Origin: Girardinichthys multiradiatus
Taxonomy: Eukaryota > Chordata > Actinopteri > Cyprinodontiformes > Goodeidae
Direction: 5' to 3'
NCBI RefSeq assembly: GCF_021462225.1
Contig: NC_061794.1
Coordinates: forward strand, 46,395,414-46,459,413
Length of the DNA: 64,000 nucleotides
The translations under genes and the position numbers were made by a program. The stretch's first letter is position 1, and each line of letters begins with the position of its first letter. This document shows positions 33,600 through 46,267 of this stretch, in pieces. Below the pieces are notes generated by a model. That model was not told the DNA's origin, made no database searches, and saw only the letters and a list, made by a program, of their open reading frames with translations.

Positions 33600-36500
33600 A
33601 AGCTTTTCAGAGAAGCGATCAACTGTATTACTGTTTACGGTTTAACCCAATGAAGATGGACACATCACAAATCAGTAGATCTCTCACTGGACAGTAGGAG
33701 TTATTAACAAAGAATACTCAAGCTAGAACCTGTAGAAACCTGCACTCACGGACCTGATCACATCCTAGGCTCCAGCACCAACCAATTAGGTTCTACTTCA
33801 GAGGGGGATTTGGTCAAAGTACGAGATCTCACACAAGCTAGTCTGCAAATTATTCGACCCAGCAACATCTCTAACCTAACAGGAAACAGAAAGCATGGGA
33901 TTTATTAGAAGGTCAGGAGTCGGCCAGTTTTAATATTCAGTTCATAATATTTTGTTCATAGCTTATAATCAAACCATCTAAAGCTGCACCTGCTTATTTC
34001 TAACATTTGGACACACTAAGTACTGATATTAAGTAATAGTAAATGATTTAAATAGTATTTAAATAGTAATCATAGTAAGACAGGAAACAACCTCATCTGA
34101 AAAATGAATCAATTCAGTTCCCACTGAGCCCAATACTTCAGATGTATTGAAAGAAGAATCCGGAGTCATGCTGGTGTTGAGACCCAAACACAGAGATGCA
34201 CAGCGGAGGTGCATGAGGAGGACTGATTTCATTAGTATACAGTGCTTAAAAAAATCCACAATAAAAATGTATTAATGGAATCAAAAAACTTAAAAAGACT
34301 TATTCACCACTAATTAACACAAAACAAATGAGCAGCACTAGTTATGATTTACTACAGACTGAGAATAGCTGCTGAGCCAGCAAATAAACTCTGATCTGGT
34401 TAGAAAATTTGACATTTCACAAGATTTATTAAGAGTTCGTCAGAATCCCAGAAGCCTCAAGGAGTAGGTCTCATGGTCTGCTTCTAACTTCAACCTAAGA
34501 GGGGAGGAATAAGAAAAGACTAGATGAATTGAAAGTCTTGGAACCACCTGGACTCGTCAACTTTAATCGTACTAGCACAGCTACAGGAGAACTGAAACAG
34601 CAGTTCTACTGTAGCACGCGCTGTTAGAACACCTCCCTCACAGACCTGGTTTGGATCTCTAGGCCCATGCGGTCCCGATGTTCCTGTCTTTTGTCTTAGA
34701 GGATGGTCTGGATTAGAAAGAAGATGCTGGAGATGAAGCTGCCGGCTTGGTCATGGTGAAGGAGGACATGGAGATAGTTGGTGTAACAGTTCAAGAGGCA
34801 AAGGATGGGCTGAGATGGAGGTAGATGATCTGCTGTGGCGACCACTAAGGAGAGCAGTTGAAAGAAGTAGCAAATCAGATATTTCTATGGCATACTGGAG
34901 TTCAACAACAAACTTCAGTTTCAAAGACTGATGTTTCTGCAAAGCTCCAATATTTATAGAGTTAACCTTTTTTTCCAAGGAGCTCTTCAGTCTACCCTGG
35001 CTTCCTAAAGGTTTGTTAATGCGAGCTACTTAGTGCTGGTGGACAAGCACAGTCCCGTCCATACTATGTTTAGTTCAGCTGCACAACGGCTATCTAATCA
35101 GGGTTAGGGTCACAGTTTTCACTAAAGCCCTTATAGGGGGCAATAATGTTCTGGTTTATTCCCAGTCCATTCTGAGGAAGAGGAGAAGAACTGTAAACAA
35201 AGAATAAGGCAGAATTTTATAGCAGTTTTTGTATCCTTGTTGTCCCTGGGAGAAACGTTGTCCACACTGAGAAATCAGCAGAGCTGTCTTCACATCTCTA
35301 ACTTCCTTCTTAAAACCAAACTTTTTTTTCTTCTATTTTTGAACTGATTCATTTTTATTGTGGGCTGTGTATTTGGTGACAACCTGTCAGTGACGTTATT
35401 ATTGTTTCTGCCAGCATGCACAGTCAGGGCGACACATGGCCGTCGGCAGAGTCCTGGTGGACCCGTGTGGGTGAATGAAAAAGACCAAATGTACGTCACA
35501 CAGGGCTCAAATCTGAGCAGACAGCGGAGAGGATGTGGGGCTTGAATTCGGCCTCATGGTGAACCACTCAGTGCCTGGAAGCTGCCACAATATTTTTTTT
35601 GTCTGTTTTTTTGAGGATTGTTTGGAGCAATGCCCTAACCATGGACTCAAAATTGCTTGTTGTGATTCGTGAGCTACCTAGTGTTCACTTTTATCCTGTT
35701 ACACGGCCTCCATCATACTGACATAGACAATCTGCCTGCTGCCATTCCTGAGCAAGCTCTGCACCAGGGGGCAACCTGATCTCTTTCAGAGACATTTCTG
35801 GCACTTTTTTCAGTGCCATTTTACTCAGAACATTTGAACTTTTTTAGTTGAACATCTTGATTATTCAATAAACTGTTTTAAAGACTGCATGCAATCTTAA
35901 GGGCAGCAGGATAAATAATTTTAAATGTTCATACCCATCTAAAGTAAGGCTTCACCCCTCAGACCAACGTTCTGTGCAATAAAAATAGACTGCTGACATG
36001 GAGGAGGTGATTCATGCAGGAAATCTGCCTTTAATTCAGAACTGTTAGTTGCTGTCCTCTAACTGCATCCGACAGGCACCGAAGAAGGAATGCCACAGTG
36101 GGTTTATGACTGGGGAGACTGGTCTGTCCACTTAGATTACAGAGATCATCCTGAGCAATTAGACCACGATGATGCAAGTGGAACATTTAAACTGATGACA
36201 GCAACACAGCAGCCAGCTGCAGAGGTAAACCAACCTGAACTGAACAGAGTCCAGTTTATTCATCCCAGGTCTCAGGAAGGAGGCCAGAACAGGTTCACAC
36301 ATGCAGGTGTTAAAAGCATGATCCATGTAACATGATTTTCCTTCTGCTGTGAACAAGATGGACTCCCTCATCCATGAGAAACATATTCCCTGGAGAGTCT
36401 AATGTGGAAAACCTGCAGCAGGATTCAGTGATACGATCATGAGTCGTTCGTTCTGTGAGTCTGGGGAACTTTCCACCATAAACACAGTCCTGAAACAAAC

Positions 36501-37150
36501 TGCTCATGCTAACAACATGACTTAAGGGTGGGAAAATGAAAGTGGCTGTGATTTATGCTGAAAACAGTAACAGATGATAGAAAGTTATGATCAGAATCAC
36601 CAAATACCAAAGCTGAAGCATAAAAGCACCTTCTTAATCACACACATGTATTTATTTGCACCTGTTTTGTGTTTCAGATCACTGGGATCACTATAGAAAG
36701 TTACCTTAGCTTGTTTCTTTCCTCCCATATTTTTCACGGAATTAAATTCCAGCATTTTTTAGCGGCGATCTTGACTACAGATATTATCAGATAGCACCCT
36801 CTTGTGGTTTTTGTGGAATCTGCAGACTACTTCTACACGTTCCTGGGTCCAGGCTGAAAAATAAAGGGGCTCTTCTCTTAAACCAAGTTTTCTGCTCTGG
36901 TTTAGAAGGCTGCTTTATCTTTTTGTTACCCTCTCTCTAATCAGATTTTTGAAGCTAGATGTATTCACATTTGAGTCATAAACCAAGTGGTGCAGCGGAG
37001 TCAAATCATTAGCATTATAGCATAACTGCCTAGGTCATGAGGGTAATGATATGGAATAAAATGAAATTAACTGAAATAAAATGTAACTGGATTTAATCTC
37101 CCCTAATAACAAATTGTTTTTTTTTATCATTTTAAAGTCTTTATACTTTT
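33600..37150. other. Long intergenic stretch, no gene recognised
   Basis: Short ORFs only. 35,700-35,880 has a compact segment ending with 'ttcaataaactgttttaaag', which could be the tail of an old retro-copy, but no coding match could be made. Confidence 0.4.
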
Positions 37151-37177
37151 TCTGTCCTTATTCCTGATATCTTTTTA

Positions 37178-38685
37178 AGTCCATCCGTCCGTCCGTCCAT
37201 CCATCCATCGTCTTCCGCTTATCCGGGGTCGGCAGCCCAAGCAGAGAGACCCAAACGTCCCTCTCCTTCAGCTCTTCAGCTCGTCCGGGGAAATCCCAAG
37301 GCATTCCCAGGCCAGCCGAGAAACGTAGTCCCTCCAGCACGTCCTGGGTCTTCCTCTGGGCCTCCTCCCGGTGGGACGTGCCCAGAACACCAAATCAGGG
37401 AGGCGTCCAGGAGGCATCCTAACCAGAACCCCGAGCCACCTCAACTGGCTCCTTTTGGCATGGAGAAGCAGTGGCTCTACTCTGAGTCCCTCCCGGATGA
37501 CCGAGCTCCTCACCCTATCTCTAAGGGAGAGCCCAGACACCCTGTGGAGGAAACTCATTTCGGCCGCTTGTATCCGTGATCTCGTTCTTTCGGTCACGAC
37601 CCAAAGTTCATGACCATAGATGAGGGTAGGAACGTAGATCGACCAGTAAATTGAGAGCTTCGCTTTTTGACTCAGCTCTCTCTTCACCACGACAGACCGG
37701 TACAGCGCCCACATCACTGCTGACGCAGAACCAACCCATCTGTCGATCTCCCGCTCCATTTCTCCCTCTTTTGCAATCAAGACCTCTAGATACTTGACCT
37801 CCTCCACTTGAGCCAGCACCTCCCCTCTGACCCAGAGAAGGACGTCTACCCTTTTCCGGCTCAAGATCATGGCCTCAGACTCGGAAGCACGGATTCTCAT
37901 CCCAGCCGCTTCACACTCGGCTGCTAACTGCTCCAGTAAGACCTGTAGATCACAAGCTGATGAAGCCAATAGAACCACATCATCCACAAAAAGCAGAGAC
38001 GCAATCCTAAGGCCACCAAAACGAATCCCTTCAACACCTTGGCTGCACCTAGAATTTCTGTCCATAAAAGTCATGAACAGAATCGGTGACAAAGAGCAAC
38101 CTTGGCGGAGTCCAACCCTCACTGGAAACGAGTCTGACTTACTGCCAGCAAAGCGGACCAAGCTCTGACACCGGTCATAGAGGGACCTAACAGCCCGTAT
38201 CAAAGGCCCTGGTATCCCATACTCCCGGAGTACCCCCCACATGATTCCCAGAGGGACACGGTTGAAGGCCTTCTCCAAGACCACAAAGCACATGTAGATT
38301 GGTTGGGCGAACTCCCATGCACCCTCCAGGACCCTGCTGAGGGTGTAGAGCTGGTCCAGTGCCCCACGGCCAGGACAAAAGCCACATTGCTCTTCCTGAA
38401 TCAGAGGTTCGACTATCCAACGGACCCTCCTCTCCAGAACCCCCGAATAGATCTTACCAAGGAGCCTTAAGAGTGTGACTCCCCTTTAGATGGAACATAC
38501 TCTATGGTCCCCCTTTTTGAGTAGGGGGACCACCACCTCGGTCCGCCAATCCAGTGGAGCTGCCCCCAATGTCCACGCGATGCTGCAGAGTCACGTTAAC
38601 CAACACAACCCTACAACATCCAGAGCTTTAAGGAACTCCGGCCAAATCTCATCCACCCCTGGGGCCTTACCACTGACATGTTAAG
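37178..38685 (-). mobile_element. RTE-type LINE, 5'-truncated
   Basis: A minus-strand LINE whose 3' end carries a tandem ATGG/ACGG tail (37,178-37,209), a feature of RTE/Rex3-like fish elements. Reverse transcriptase and C-terminal regions are present. The 5' end is lost at about 38,685. Frameshifts occur in the 38,190-38,680 part. Confidence 0.85.
37268..38293 (-). pseudogene. LINE reverse transcriptase, catalytically damaged
   Basis: A 341-residue open stretch covers RT motif A onward. It contains RQGCSLSPILF (motif B), FVDDVVLL (motif C, both Asp kept), then the C-terminal RRPRGRPRTCWRDYVSRLAWE. Motif A reads FVVLEKAFN, whereas the sibling at 44,254-45,291 reads FVDLEKAFD, so the metal-binding Asp is replaced by Val. 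The upstream finger region and any endonuclease are missing or out of frame. This cannot be an active enzyme. Confidence 0.85.
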
Positions 38686-38944
38686 TGCATATTGTCAATT
38701 TGTTTAACCTTCAAAAATTAATACACATTTAAACTGTTTTACAAGTCTAAACTTTCTTTGCTCTTAGTGCATATTTAATCTTTTTCACTTTTTTCCCCCA
38801 AATAAAACTGACTCATCTATTGCAGGTCAAAAAACATTTTAAGCATGAACTACAAAACCTAGTTAAATGGGCAAACAATCAAATTTCTATCAAGTATTGT
38901 TACGTCGCAGTAACCATTTTTCAAAGCTGCTGTTTAGAACATCT

Positions 38945-40079
38945 TTAACAATTTTGTACCTGCATGGGATTCAAGTACAATCTGTCTCCGTGGAAACACG
39001 ACAACAGGCTTAATGGTCTGACATCCGCAAGGTCATTTATGCCAACAACTTCATAGACATCAGTTCTAGACACCACATAAACATAGTAATGGTCATCAAA
39101 ATATTCAACTGAAAAAACATAAAACCATCCTCTCACGTTTTAGAATGTTGTTAACTATTTACCTCTTAAATCATAGTTAAGAGGGACAACAGTCCCTGTT
39201 TTGTAGGCCTGACCAAACACTCTAATTTGCAACATGGATAGTGCTTGATATGCCAATATCTTCATTCTATGATTGCAGCTTTTCAATGAGCAACTGGCTG
39301 TGTTCTAAAGAACCTACCATGACTGGAAAGGCATTTGAAACTAAGGTTTCTTTACCAAGTGGATTGCCAAATTTCCAGCTGTACATGCTCTGTATTTGAC
39401 TCTTGTCTGAAATCAACACTTGTCATTTGTCCATTCTTTCTGGTAGTGTCTGTCCTATGTCCCAAGAATACTTCTTTTGGTTTCACAGGAGACATTTTAT
39501 CAGATAAATATTTGCTCATCTTATAAGGAGTGTCAACATCCTGAAACATATTCCTTCAACTTTCCAACTCCTCCACCAAAGATGCAAATGCATCATTGTC
39601 ATGTGGTATTAAATGGGCATCTATAAAAGAAATCATTTTTTCTTAGACAATATCAATAGTTTGATCTATTACCTCTTTTGTACTTGTAATGGTCTTCTGG
39701 AGTATCACATCTGTAAGAGTGGTGTTAGGAGACGAATACATTTGGGCAGCAAAATGAAGCTGCACAATCAGTAAGGGTTAATACATGTTGTTGTCATCAT
39801 CAGGTCTGAGATTTGCTGCAGTTTCACCTTGAACTGGTTCCTTTTGAATGTCAGTTGATATATCACAGTCCGTTAGGTGTCCATGTCAATTTGTTCTTCT
39901 GGTGTTAAATTTGAATGGTCTCTTTTCAAATGTTTTGTATAGGAGTTCAGATTATGATAAGTTCTTTTGCAGTTTTTTTTTGGCTACAAACAATTTGAAA
40001 AGGCATGAAAGACTCTGAGATGTTGGATAAGCTTCCTGACTTCTGCAATTAAATGCTTGCACTGGGGACATACATACAT
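38945..40079 (-). pseudogene. Decayed N-terminal part of a fish C2H2 zinc-finger family protein
   Basis: From an ATG at 40,079 the minus strand reads MYVCPQCKHLIAEV followed by HLRVFH, a good C2H2 finger. After an in-frame stop comes NCKRTYHNLNSYTKHLKRDH, a second finger with its first Cys displaced. Further downstream come YKMSKYLSDKMSPVKPKEVF (39,335-39,549 region) and YYVYVVSRTDVYEVVG with YLNPM (38,945-39,136). The order matches an uncharacterised, multicopy fish protein family with a two-finger head. Stops and frameshifts show it is broken. It starts seven bases after the stop codon of the next entry. Confidence 0.55.
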
Positions 40080-40086
40080 GGTTTAC

Positions 40087-40400
40087 CTATGACGTTGCAT
40101 TGAGCTTGGAGATGAGTTCAACAACTTTGGATCTTTTCTTACCAGATATCGGCATCTCATAAATGTGCTCAAGGGAAGAGAAGACAGAAAGCAGTTGGCA
40201 GGGTAGGCAAGGTTGCAGACCCAATACATCTTAAACAGCTTGTCAAGAGAGCAGGTCAGGCCTTCATCTTTAAGTGGAATGGCAATCTTGTCAGTTTTTG
40301 CCACGATGACATACTGATGTGTTGCTCCACTTGGATGTCCCAGGCACAGAATGTAAGGTTGTTGGGTTTGGATTTTTATCCCCAGCCCCATGTTTTGGTT
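40087..40400 (-). pseudogene. Decayed C-terminal exon of the same protein family
   Basis: The minus strand reads PYILCLGHPSGATHQYVIV, then IPLKDEGLTCSLDKLFKMYW and VCNLAYPAN. After a one-base frameshift come SLEHIYEMPIS, VVELISKLNATS and a TAG at 40,087-40,089. This is the C-terminal domain of the family named in the previous entry. The upstream exons may be those at 49,050-49,720, split off by the insertions between. Confidence 0.55.
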
Positions 40401-40599
40401 TTATCCAAGTTTGCTCAGTTCTCCTTTTGGCCTCGCCTAACTGCTCCTCTCCCTTAGCAGACTCAGACACGTTGCAGTCCCTGAGCCCCCTCTTTCAGTG
40501 CATCAAGATCCCAGTTCTGCTAAAAATAAAGATATTTTCATTTAATCTGCTCTGTCTGCTGCTTTATTTTGCATGTGAATCAGAAAGTTACTGCTCAAT

Positions 40600-41540
40600 A
40601 TGAAACAAGTTATTAGAAATTTAAGAAACCTAATAATAGCTAATTCAGATATTATGTTTTTCAATTAATTTATATAATTTGTAGTTATTTACCTTATTTA
40701 AATATTATTCATAAATATGAAGCACTGTGGGACTAGTTTTTCATTTAGAGTGTACTTTGCATGTGGGAAAAGCTGTGTTATTTTGTAGAAAAGGAAAAAA
40801 GTTAGTAGATAACTACTTTATCAGAAAGTCCAGAAGACTATGACTATGTCCTGGATCAAAGAGTTCCTGACAAACAGACAAAGGTTGTGTGTCTAACCTG
40901 GTAGATAGCAGCACAGGAGCACCATTCATTTCACTCTGTACACATCAGTCTTCCAGTACAAGATAGACTCTTAGTGGAGGAGTATAAGTCCTTGGTGTTC
41001 ACTTGGACATCAGATTGGAGTGGAGACACAACTGTGAAGCCACCTACAAGAAGGGAGAGAGGGAACTGTATTCCTTGAGGAAACTTTGGACTTTCAGTAT
41101 TTGCAGCAAGATGCTGCATATCTTCTGTTGTGGAAAGTGTGATCTCTTCTGCCATCATCTGCAGGGGTAGCAGCATCAGAGCCAGGGACTTAAAAAAGCT
41201 CAACAAGGTAATAATCAAGAAGGCTGGCTTGGTTCTGGGGACTTCTCTGGAACCTCTGGACATCATTGTAGAAAAGAAGGACTTTTCATAAAATGAAGAT
41301 TATGTAGAACCCTGATCATCATCTTCATGAGACTGTCCTAAAGGTTGAAGAAGTACTGACTTACAGAGTTGATTTGCATAGGTTTTCATTAGTCTGGGCT
41401 AGATACAATCTGAAATTGTAGTGTTATTGTGGTTCAGTTTCTTTACCTGCCTTTTCACTTTACTTTTAGATACATATAGGGTTGAAAGTAGTTTTAAATT
41501 CTTGGCAGTACTTAGGGGTGGAGCTAGAGGGGGGGCTCTA
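40600..41540. other. Nothing recognised
   Basis: AT-rich; no supported gene. The minus ORF at 40,931-41,266 has no domain signature. Confidence 0.4.
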
Positions 41541-41544
41541 GCTC

Positions 41545-42740
41545 CATACAGATCTTCTCCAGATTCTTCAGTTTTCAGGGCTCTCGATGGGCAATATGGA
41601 CTTTGAGATTACTCTATATACTTTCGATTGGGTTCAGGTCTGGAGACTGGCTAAGTCACTACAGGATTTTTAGATGCTTTTATGGAGCCATTCCTTAGGG
41701 TCGATATCATGCTAGAAGAACGAGCCTCAGCCCATATTCAATGCCGTTACTGAGAGAAGGAGGTTGTTGGCTAAGATGTCTTAATACATGGCTCCATACA
41801 TCTTTCCCTCAATACGGTGCAGTCCTCTTGTCCAAAAACATGTCCACAAAATTATGTTTCTACCTCAATGCTTCACAGTAGGGATTGTCATTTTGGGGTT
41901 CTACTCATCCCTCTTGTTCCTCCAAACACGGCGAGTTGAGTTAAAACCCAAAAGGTCTATTTGTGTTTCATTGCAGCACCTCACATTTTTCTATTTCTTC
42001 CCTGGAACATCTAGATGGTAATTGGCAACTTCAGATGGGCTTGTACAGGCTCTGTCTTTAGCAGAGGGATATTATGTGCACTGAAGGATTTTAATTCATG
42101 GTGGTTTAGTTTGTTACTTATTGTCTTCTTTGAAACTGTGCTTCCAGTTCTGTTTAGGCCATTGACTAGATCCTGTCATGTAGTTCTGGGCTGATCCCTC
42201 TTCTTCTCATGATCATTGATGCCCCAGGAGGTGAGATTTTGCATGAAGCCCCAGACTGAAAGATAGTGAGCTAATGAACTTTTTGTATTTTCTTATAATT
42301 ATGTCAAAGGTTTCTGCCTTCTCACCAAGCTGTTTGGCTATTTTCCTGTAGTGTTGCCCAGCCCTACATTGTGCAGGTCTATTATTTTATCCATTATTAT
42401 ATCCATACACAACTGTTTGGTTTTGGCCATTGTGGATAGGTTGGAGTTTGTTTGAGTGTGTGGACTTTTTATAAACCAATAATGAGTTCAAACAGGTGCA
42501 TTTAGTATAGGTAATGAGTGGGGAACAGGATGACTTGTTAAAAAGGAATAAAGAGGCCTGTAAAAGGTTAGTGGTTGGTAAGTGACAAAATCTTTATGTT
42601 ATGCAATAAAATATATTTTTTTAGACTGTCACTCACAGTTAAGGAGCACATTTGGTAAAAGTTAAAGAGTTCTACATGCTTTCCAAGTGTGAAAACCTGC
42701 AAAATCAACAGGGTATCAAATAGTTGTTCTCTCCACTGTC
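41545..42740 (-). mobile_element. Old degenerate Tc1-like element
   Basis: Antisense transposase words in order: 'attgggttcaggtctggaga', 'tcaatacggtgcagtcctct', 'ctccaaacacggcgagttga', 'gttctgggctgatccctctt'. It ends with an inverted-repeat-like 'tatcaaatagttgttctctc'. No open frame survives. The left terminal repeat is not clear. Confidence 0.75.
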
Positions 42741-42808
42741 ACCATTTTCAAAATGTTGTTTTTGTAAATAAATAACTTCATTTTTTTTCTCTCTTCATCC
42801 CACCCCAG

Positions 42809-42876
42809 AGAAATCTGATGCTTCTACCCAAACTGTGGGGTGTGACGATTTTGATGATGACTCGTTAATGGAGTGA
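42809..42876 (+). other. Candidate orphan terminal exon
   Basis: A polypyrimidine tract and acceptor ('cttcatcccaccccag') precede an open segment, KSDASTQTVGCDDFDDDSLME then TGA. 'aaaataaaatt' follows 20-30 bases later. It looks like a last exon of a + strand gene, but no upstream exon was found. It may be part of a mobile element. Confidence 0.3.
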
Positions 42877-42899
42877 ATTCTTTGATTTTTGGGGTTTAA

Positions 42900-43800
42900 A
42901 ATAAAATTGTTAGTTCAAGTTGATCATTGTGTCATGTTTTTATTTATATGTTTACATGTTACTTTTCTATTTAATAGGTAGACATGTAAATCTGTTTTTT
43001 AGGGTATTGGTTGTATAATATAGTTAAATATAAATAGTAAGTATTTTTAGAAAATACATATCTCTTGATATATTGTTTGTGAAAAGAAAGACAGAGCACT
43101 TTAAGATCTGTACAAATTTAGTTAAATAGAATTGATTATTCAAATTGGTTAACAGATTTTTTATAAAAACTGCAGATTTTAGGTGTCAGTGACTTGCAGC
43201 GTTCCATTCTGAGTGAGAATTTAGATGCAATTAACATTTGCAATTGTAGCAGAACCAGGTTCAGTGTGAACATTCATGTATTCACTGCCTAGGATTTTGA
43301 AGGACAGAAAATACACCCAAAATAAGGGAGAAGCACCAAATCAGGAGGATTTTGCATGTTGAAGAGAGGTAAAAATTTAATGTTAGTAGTAGGTCCTTTT
43401 AGTTGCTTCTTCTAAGAGAGGAAAAAGGGGCATCTAATCTGTCAGTTAGTTTTCAAGTCATTGGGAGTACATAGTTGGATTAAAAACTCAACCAACAGCT
43501 ATGCTTAGGAGAGAGACATGGTGAAACATTTAAAATTGGCATCAAGTGTATCATGTAAAAAAGAAAACAATAACGGTTTTCAGATCACTAGCTAAGACAA
43601 TTTGTTCCTCCAGGATGGTTTCACAGGTAAACAAAATGCTATGTCATATGTAGCTTCTATGAGGAGCAGATGGAGAGAGAAAGAACATAAAAGTAGCCAT
43701 TTAATAACATGTAAAAAAGGCATATTGGTGTAGTAGGAGAATGTAGCAGAGTGAGGAAAACTGGTCATTTTGTCCTTTACAGACCTAAGCCTATATCAGC
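42900..43800. other. Nothing recognised
   Basis: AT-rich spacer without supported features. Confidence 0.45.
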
Positions 43801-43807
43801 ATATGTA

Positions 43808-44063
43808 AATGGTAAATGGACTGAACTTATATAGCGCTTTTCCAGTCATATAGACCACTCAAAGCGCTTTACTAGAGCCACATTCACCCAATCGCACTCA
43901 CTAACGCTCACACATTCATACACCGATACGCAGATCGGTAGGCAACTTGAGATTAAGTGCCTTGCCCAGGGGCACATTGACATATGGCAGGAGGAAGCTG
44001 GAATCGAACCCACAACCTTCTGATTGCAAGACGACTACTCTTCCTACTGAGCCACAGTCGCCT
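43808..44063 (-). repeat. tRNA-derived SINE, full-length
   Basis: Read on the minus strand it starts with a tRNA-like head (A box in 'gtggctcagtaggaagag', B box in 'gggttcgattcc'). It ends with 'agcgctatataagttcag', typical of a widespread fish SINE. Partial relatives lie at 23,425 and 31,640. Confidence 0.85.
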
Positions 44064-44234
44064 ATATGTGCAGAGATAGCTTACGATAACCTGAGTGACT
44101 CTATAAACTTTATCAAAAACAAGTATTAAGTCTACTCTTCAATGTAGATAGGATGTCTGCTTCACAGACTAAAAAATTGGGAGCTGCTTCCACATGAGGG
44201 GAGCTTTTGATTTCCCCAGTGCACAATTCAACCT

Positions 44235-45284
44235 CGTACTCATCGTCTTCCGCTCATCCGGGTCGCGGGGTCGGCAGACTCAGCAGAGACGCCCAGACGT
44301 CCCTCTCCCCAGACACCTCCTCCAGCTTCTCCGGGTGGAGCCCAAGGCGTTCCCAGGCCAGCTGAGAGATGTAGTCCCTCCAGCGAGTCCTGGGCCATCC
44401 CCTGGGCCTCCTGCCGGTGGGACGTGCCTGGAACACCTCCCGAGGAAGGCGAACCGCCACAGCGCATGCTGTAGGTCTAGAGGGGGCCAGCAGGACCACG
44501 TCATCCGCAAAAAGAAGAGACGAAATCCTCTGGTCCCCAAACCAGACCCCCTCCGGCCCTTGGCTGCATCTAGAAATCCTGTCCATAAAAGTTGTGAACA
44601 GTACCGGTGACAAAGGGCAGCCCTGCCAGAGTCCAACATGCACGGGGAACAGGTCCGACTTAGTGCCGGCAATGCGGACCAAACTCCTGCTCCGCTCGTA
44701 CAGGGACCGGAAGGCCCCTAATAAAGGGCCCCCGATTCCATACTCCTGGAGCACCCCCCACAGGGTATCTCGAGGGACACAGTCGAATGCCTTCTCTAGG
44801 TCCACAAAATACATGTGAACCGGTTGGGCAAACTCCCATGAACCCTCGAGCACCCTGTAGAGGGTATAGAGCTGGTCCAGTGTTCCACGGCCGGGACGAA
44901 AACCACACTGCTCCTCCTGAAGCCGAGGTTCGACTATCGGCCGGACTCTCCTCTCCAATACCCTGGCGTAGGCCTTACCAGGGAGGCCGAGGAGTGTGAT
45001 CCCCCTGTAGTTGGAACACACCCTCTGGTCACCCTTCTTATGAAGGGGGACCACCACCCCAGTCTGCCAGTCCAGTGGCACTGTCCCCAACCGCCACACA
45101 ATGTTGAAGAGGCGTGTCAACCATGACAGCCCAACAACATCCAAAGACTTGAGGTACTCAGGGTGGATCTCATCCATCCCCGAAGCCTTGCCACCGCGGA
45201 GCTTTTTAACCACCTCGGTGACTTCAGCCTGGGTGATGAAAGAGTCCAACCCCGAGTCCCCAGCCTCTGTTTCCACCACGGAAT
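44235..45284 (-). mobile_element. RTE-type LINE with internal deletion, fused to a Tc1-like element
   Basis: Same LINE family as 37,178-38,685. A continuous frame (44,254-45,291) runs EVVKKLRGGKASG, GVVVPLHKKGDQR, NYRGITLLGLPGK, FVDLEKAFD and FADDVVLLAP. It then jumps straight to the C-terminal REVFQARPTGRRPRG, so about 200 residues between RT motif C and the C-terminal end have been deleted in frame. No ATGG tail is seen at the 3' end. The 5' side joins the family B transposon at about 45,285. Confidence 0.85.
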
Positions 45285-46267
45285 GCGTCAATTCGTCTTG
45301 GGAATGACATATACAAGTCCTGCACAGTGGTCAGAGGTATTTCAAGCCATTCTTCTTGCAGGATAGTGACCTGGTCACTACATGATACTGGTGGAGTAAC
45401 TCGCTCCTCCAAAACACCCCAAAGTGGCTCAATAATATTTAGATCTGGTGACTGTGCAGGCCATGGGAGATGTTCAACTTCACTTTCATGTTCATCAAAC
45501 CAATCTTTCACCAGTCTTGCTGTGTGTATTGGTGCATTGTCATCCTGATACACGGCACCGCCTTCAGGATACAATGTTTGAACCATTGGATGCACATGGT
45601 CCTCAAGAATGGTTCGGTAGTCCTTGGCAGTGACGCGCCCATCTAGCAAAAGTATTGGGCCAAGGGAATGCCATGATATGGCAGCCCAAACCATCACTGA
45701 TCCACCCCCATGCTTCACTCTGGGCATGCAACAGTCTGGGTGGTACGCTTCTTTGGGGCTTCTCCACACCGTAACTCTCCTGGATGTGGGGAAAACAGTA
45801 AAGGTGGACTCATCAGAGAACAATACATGTTTCACATTGTCCACAGCCCAAGATTTGCGCTCCTTGCACCATTGAAACCAACGTTTGGCATTGGCATGAG
45901 TGACCAAAGGTTTGGTTATAGCAGCCCGGTCGTGTATATTGACCCTGTGGAGCTCCCGACGGACAGTTCTGGTGGAAACAGGAGAGTTGAGGTGCACATT
46001 TAATTCTGCCGTGATTTGGGCAGCCGTGGTTTTATGTTTTTTGGATACAATCCGGGTTAGCACCTGAACATCCCTTTCAGACAGCTTCCTCTTGCGTCCA
46101 CAGTTAATCCTGTTGGATGTGGTTTGTCCTTCTTGGTGGTATGCTGACATTACCCTGGATACCGTGGCTCTTGATACATCACAAAGACTTGCTGTCTTGG
46201 TCACAGATGCGCCAGCAAGACGTGCACCAATAATTTGTCCTCTTTTGAACTCTGGTATCTCACCCAT
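45224..46267 (-). CDS. Tc1-like DD36E transposase with a chimeric C-terminus
   Basis: A 347-residue open frame. Residues 1-60 hold a helix-turn-helix (DVSRATVSRVMSAYH) and a GRKRK stretch. Catalytic D152 (FSDES), D243 (QDDNAPIH) and E280 (LNIIEPLW) are all present, with 36 residues between the last two. The spacing suggests the DD36E branch. Compared with 8,541-8,900 it lacks a five-residue piece after LEERV (about residue 290). Its last 19 residues, from about residue 329, are read from the adjoining LINE instead of the normal VLAAKGGPTPY end. With one terminal repeat gone it can at best act in trans; activity is doubtful. Confidence 0.88.
   Translation of the reverse strand: MGEIPEFKRGQIIGARLAGASVTKTASLCDVSRATVSRVMSAYHQEGQTTSNRINCGRKRKLSERDVQVLTRIVSKKHKTTAAQITAELNVHLNSPVSTRTVRRELHRVNIHDRAAITKPLVTHANAKRWFQWCKERKSWAVDNVKHVLFSDESTFTVFPTSRRVTVWRSPKEAYHPDCCMPRVKHGGGSVMVWAAISWHSLGPILLLDGRVTAKDYRTILEDHVHPMVQTLYPEGGAVYQDDNAPIHTARLVKDWFDEHESEVEHLPWPAQSPDLNIIEPLWGVLEERVTPPVSCSDQVTILQEEWLEIPLTTVQDLYMSFPRRIDAFRGGNRGWGLGVGLFHHPG

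Noticed and set aside
35640..35890. Processed pseudogene or 3' UTR near 35,700
   Set aside because: An AATAAA and a compact segment are present, but no coding homology could be recognised in any frame.
37371..38168. Plus-strand ORFs over the LINE
   Set aside because: Antisense shadows of the reverse transcriptase.
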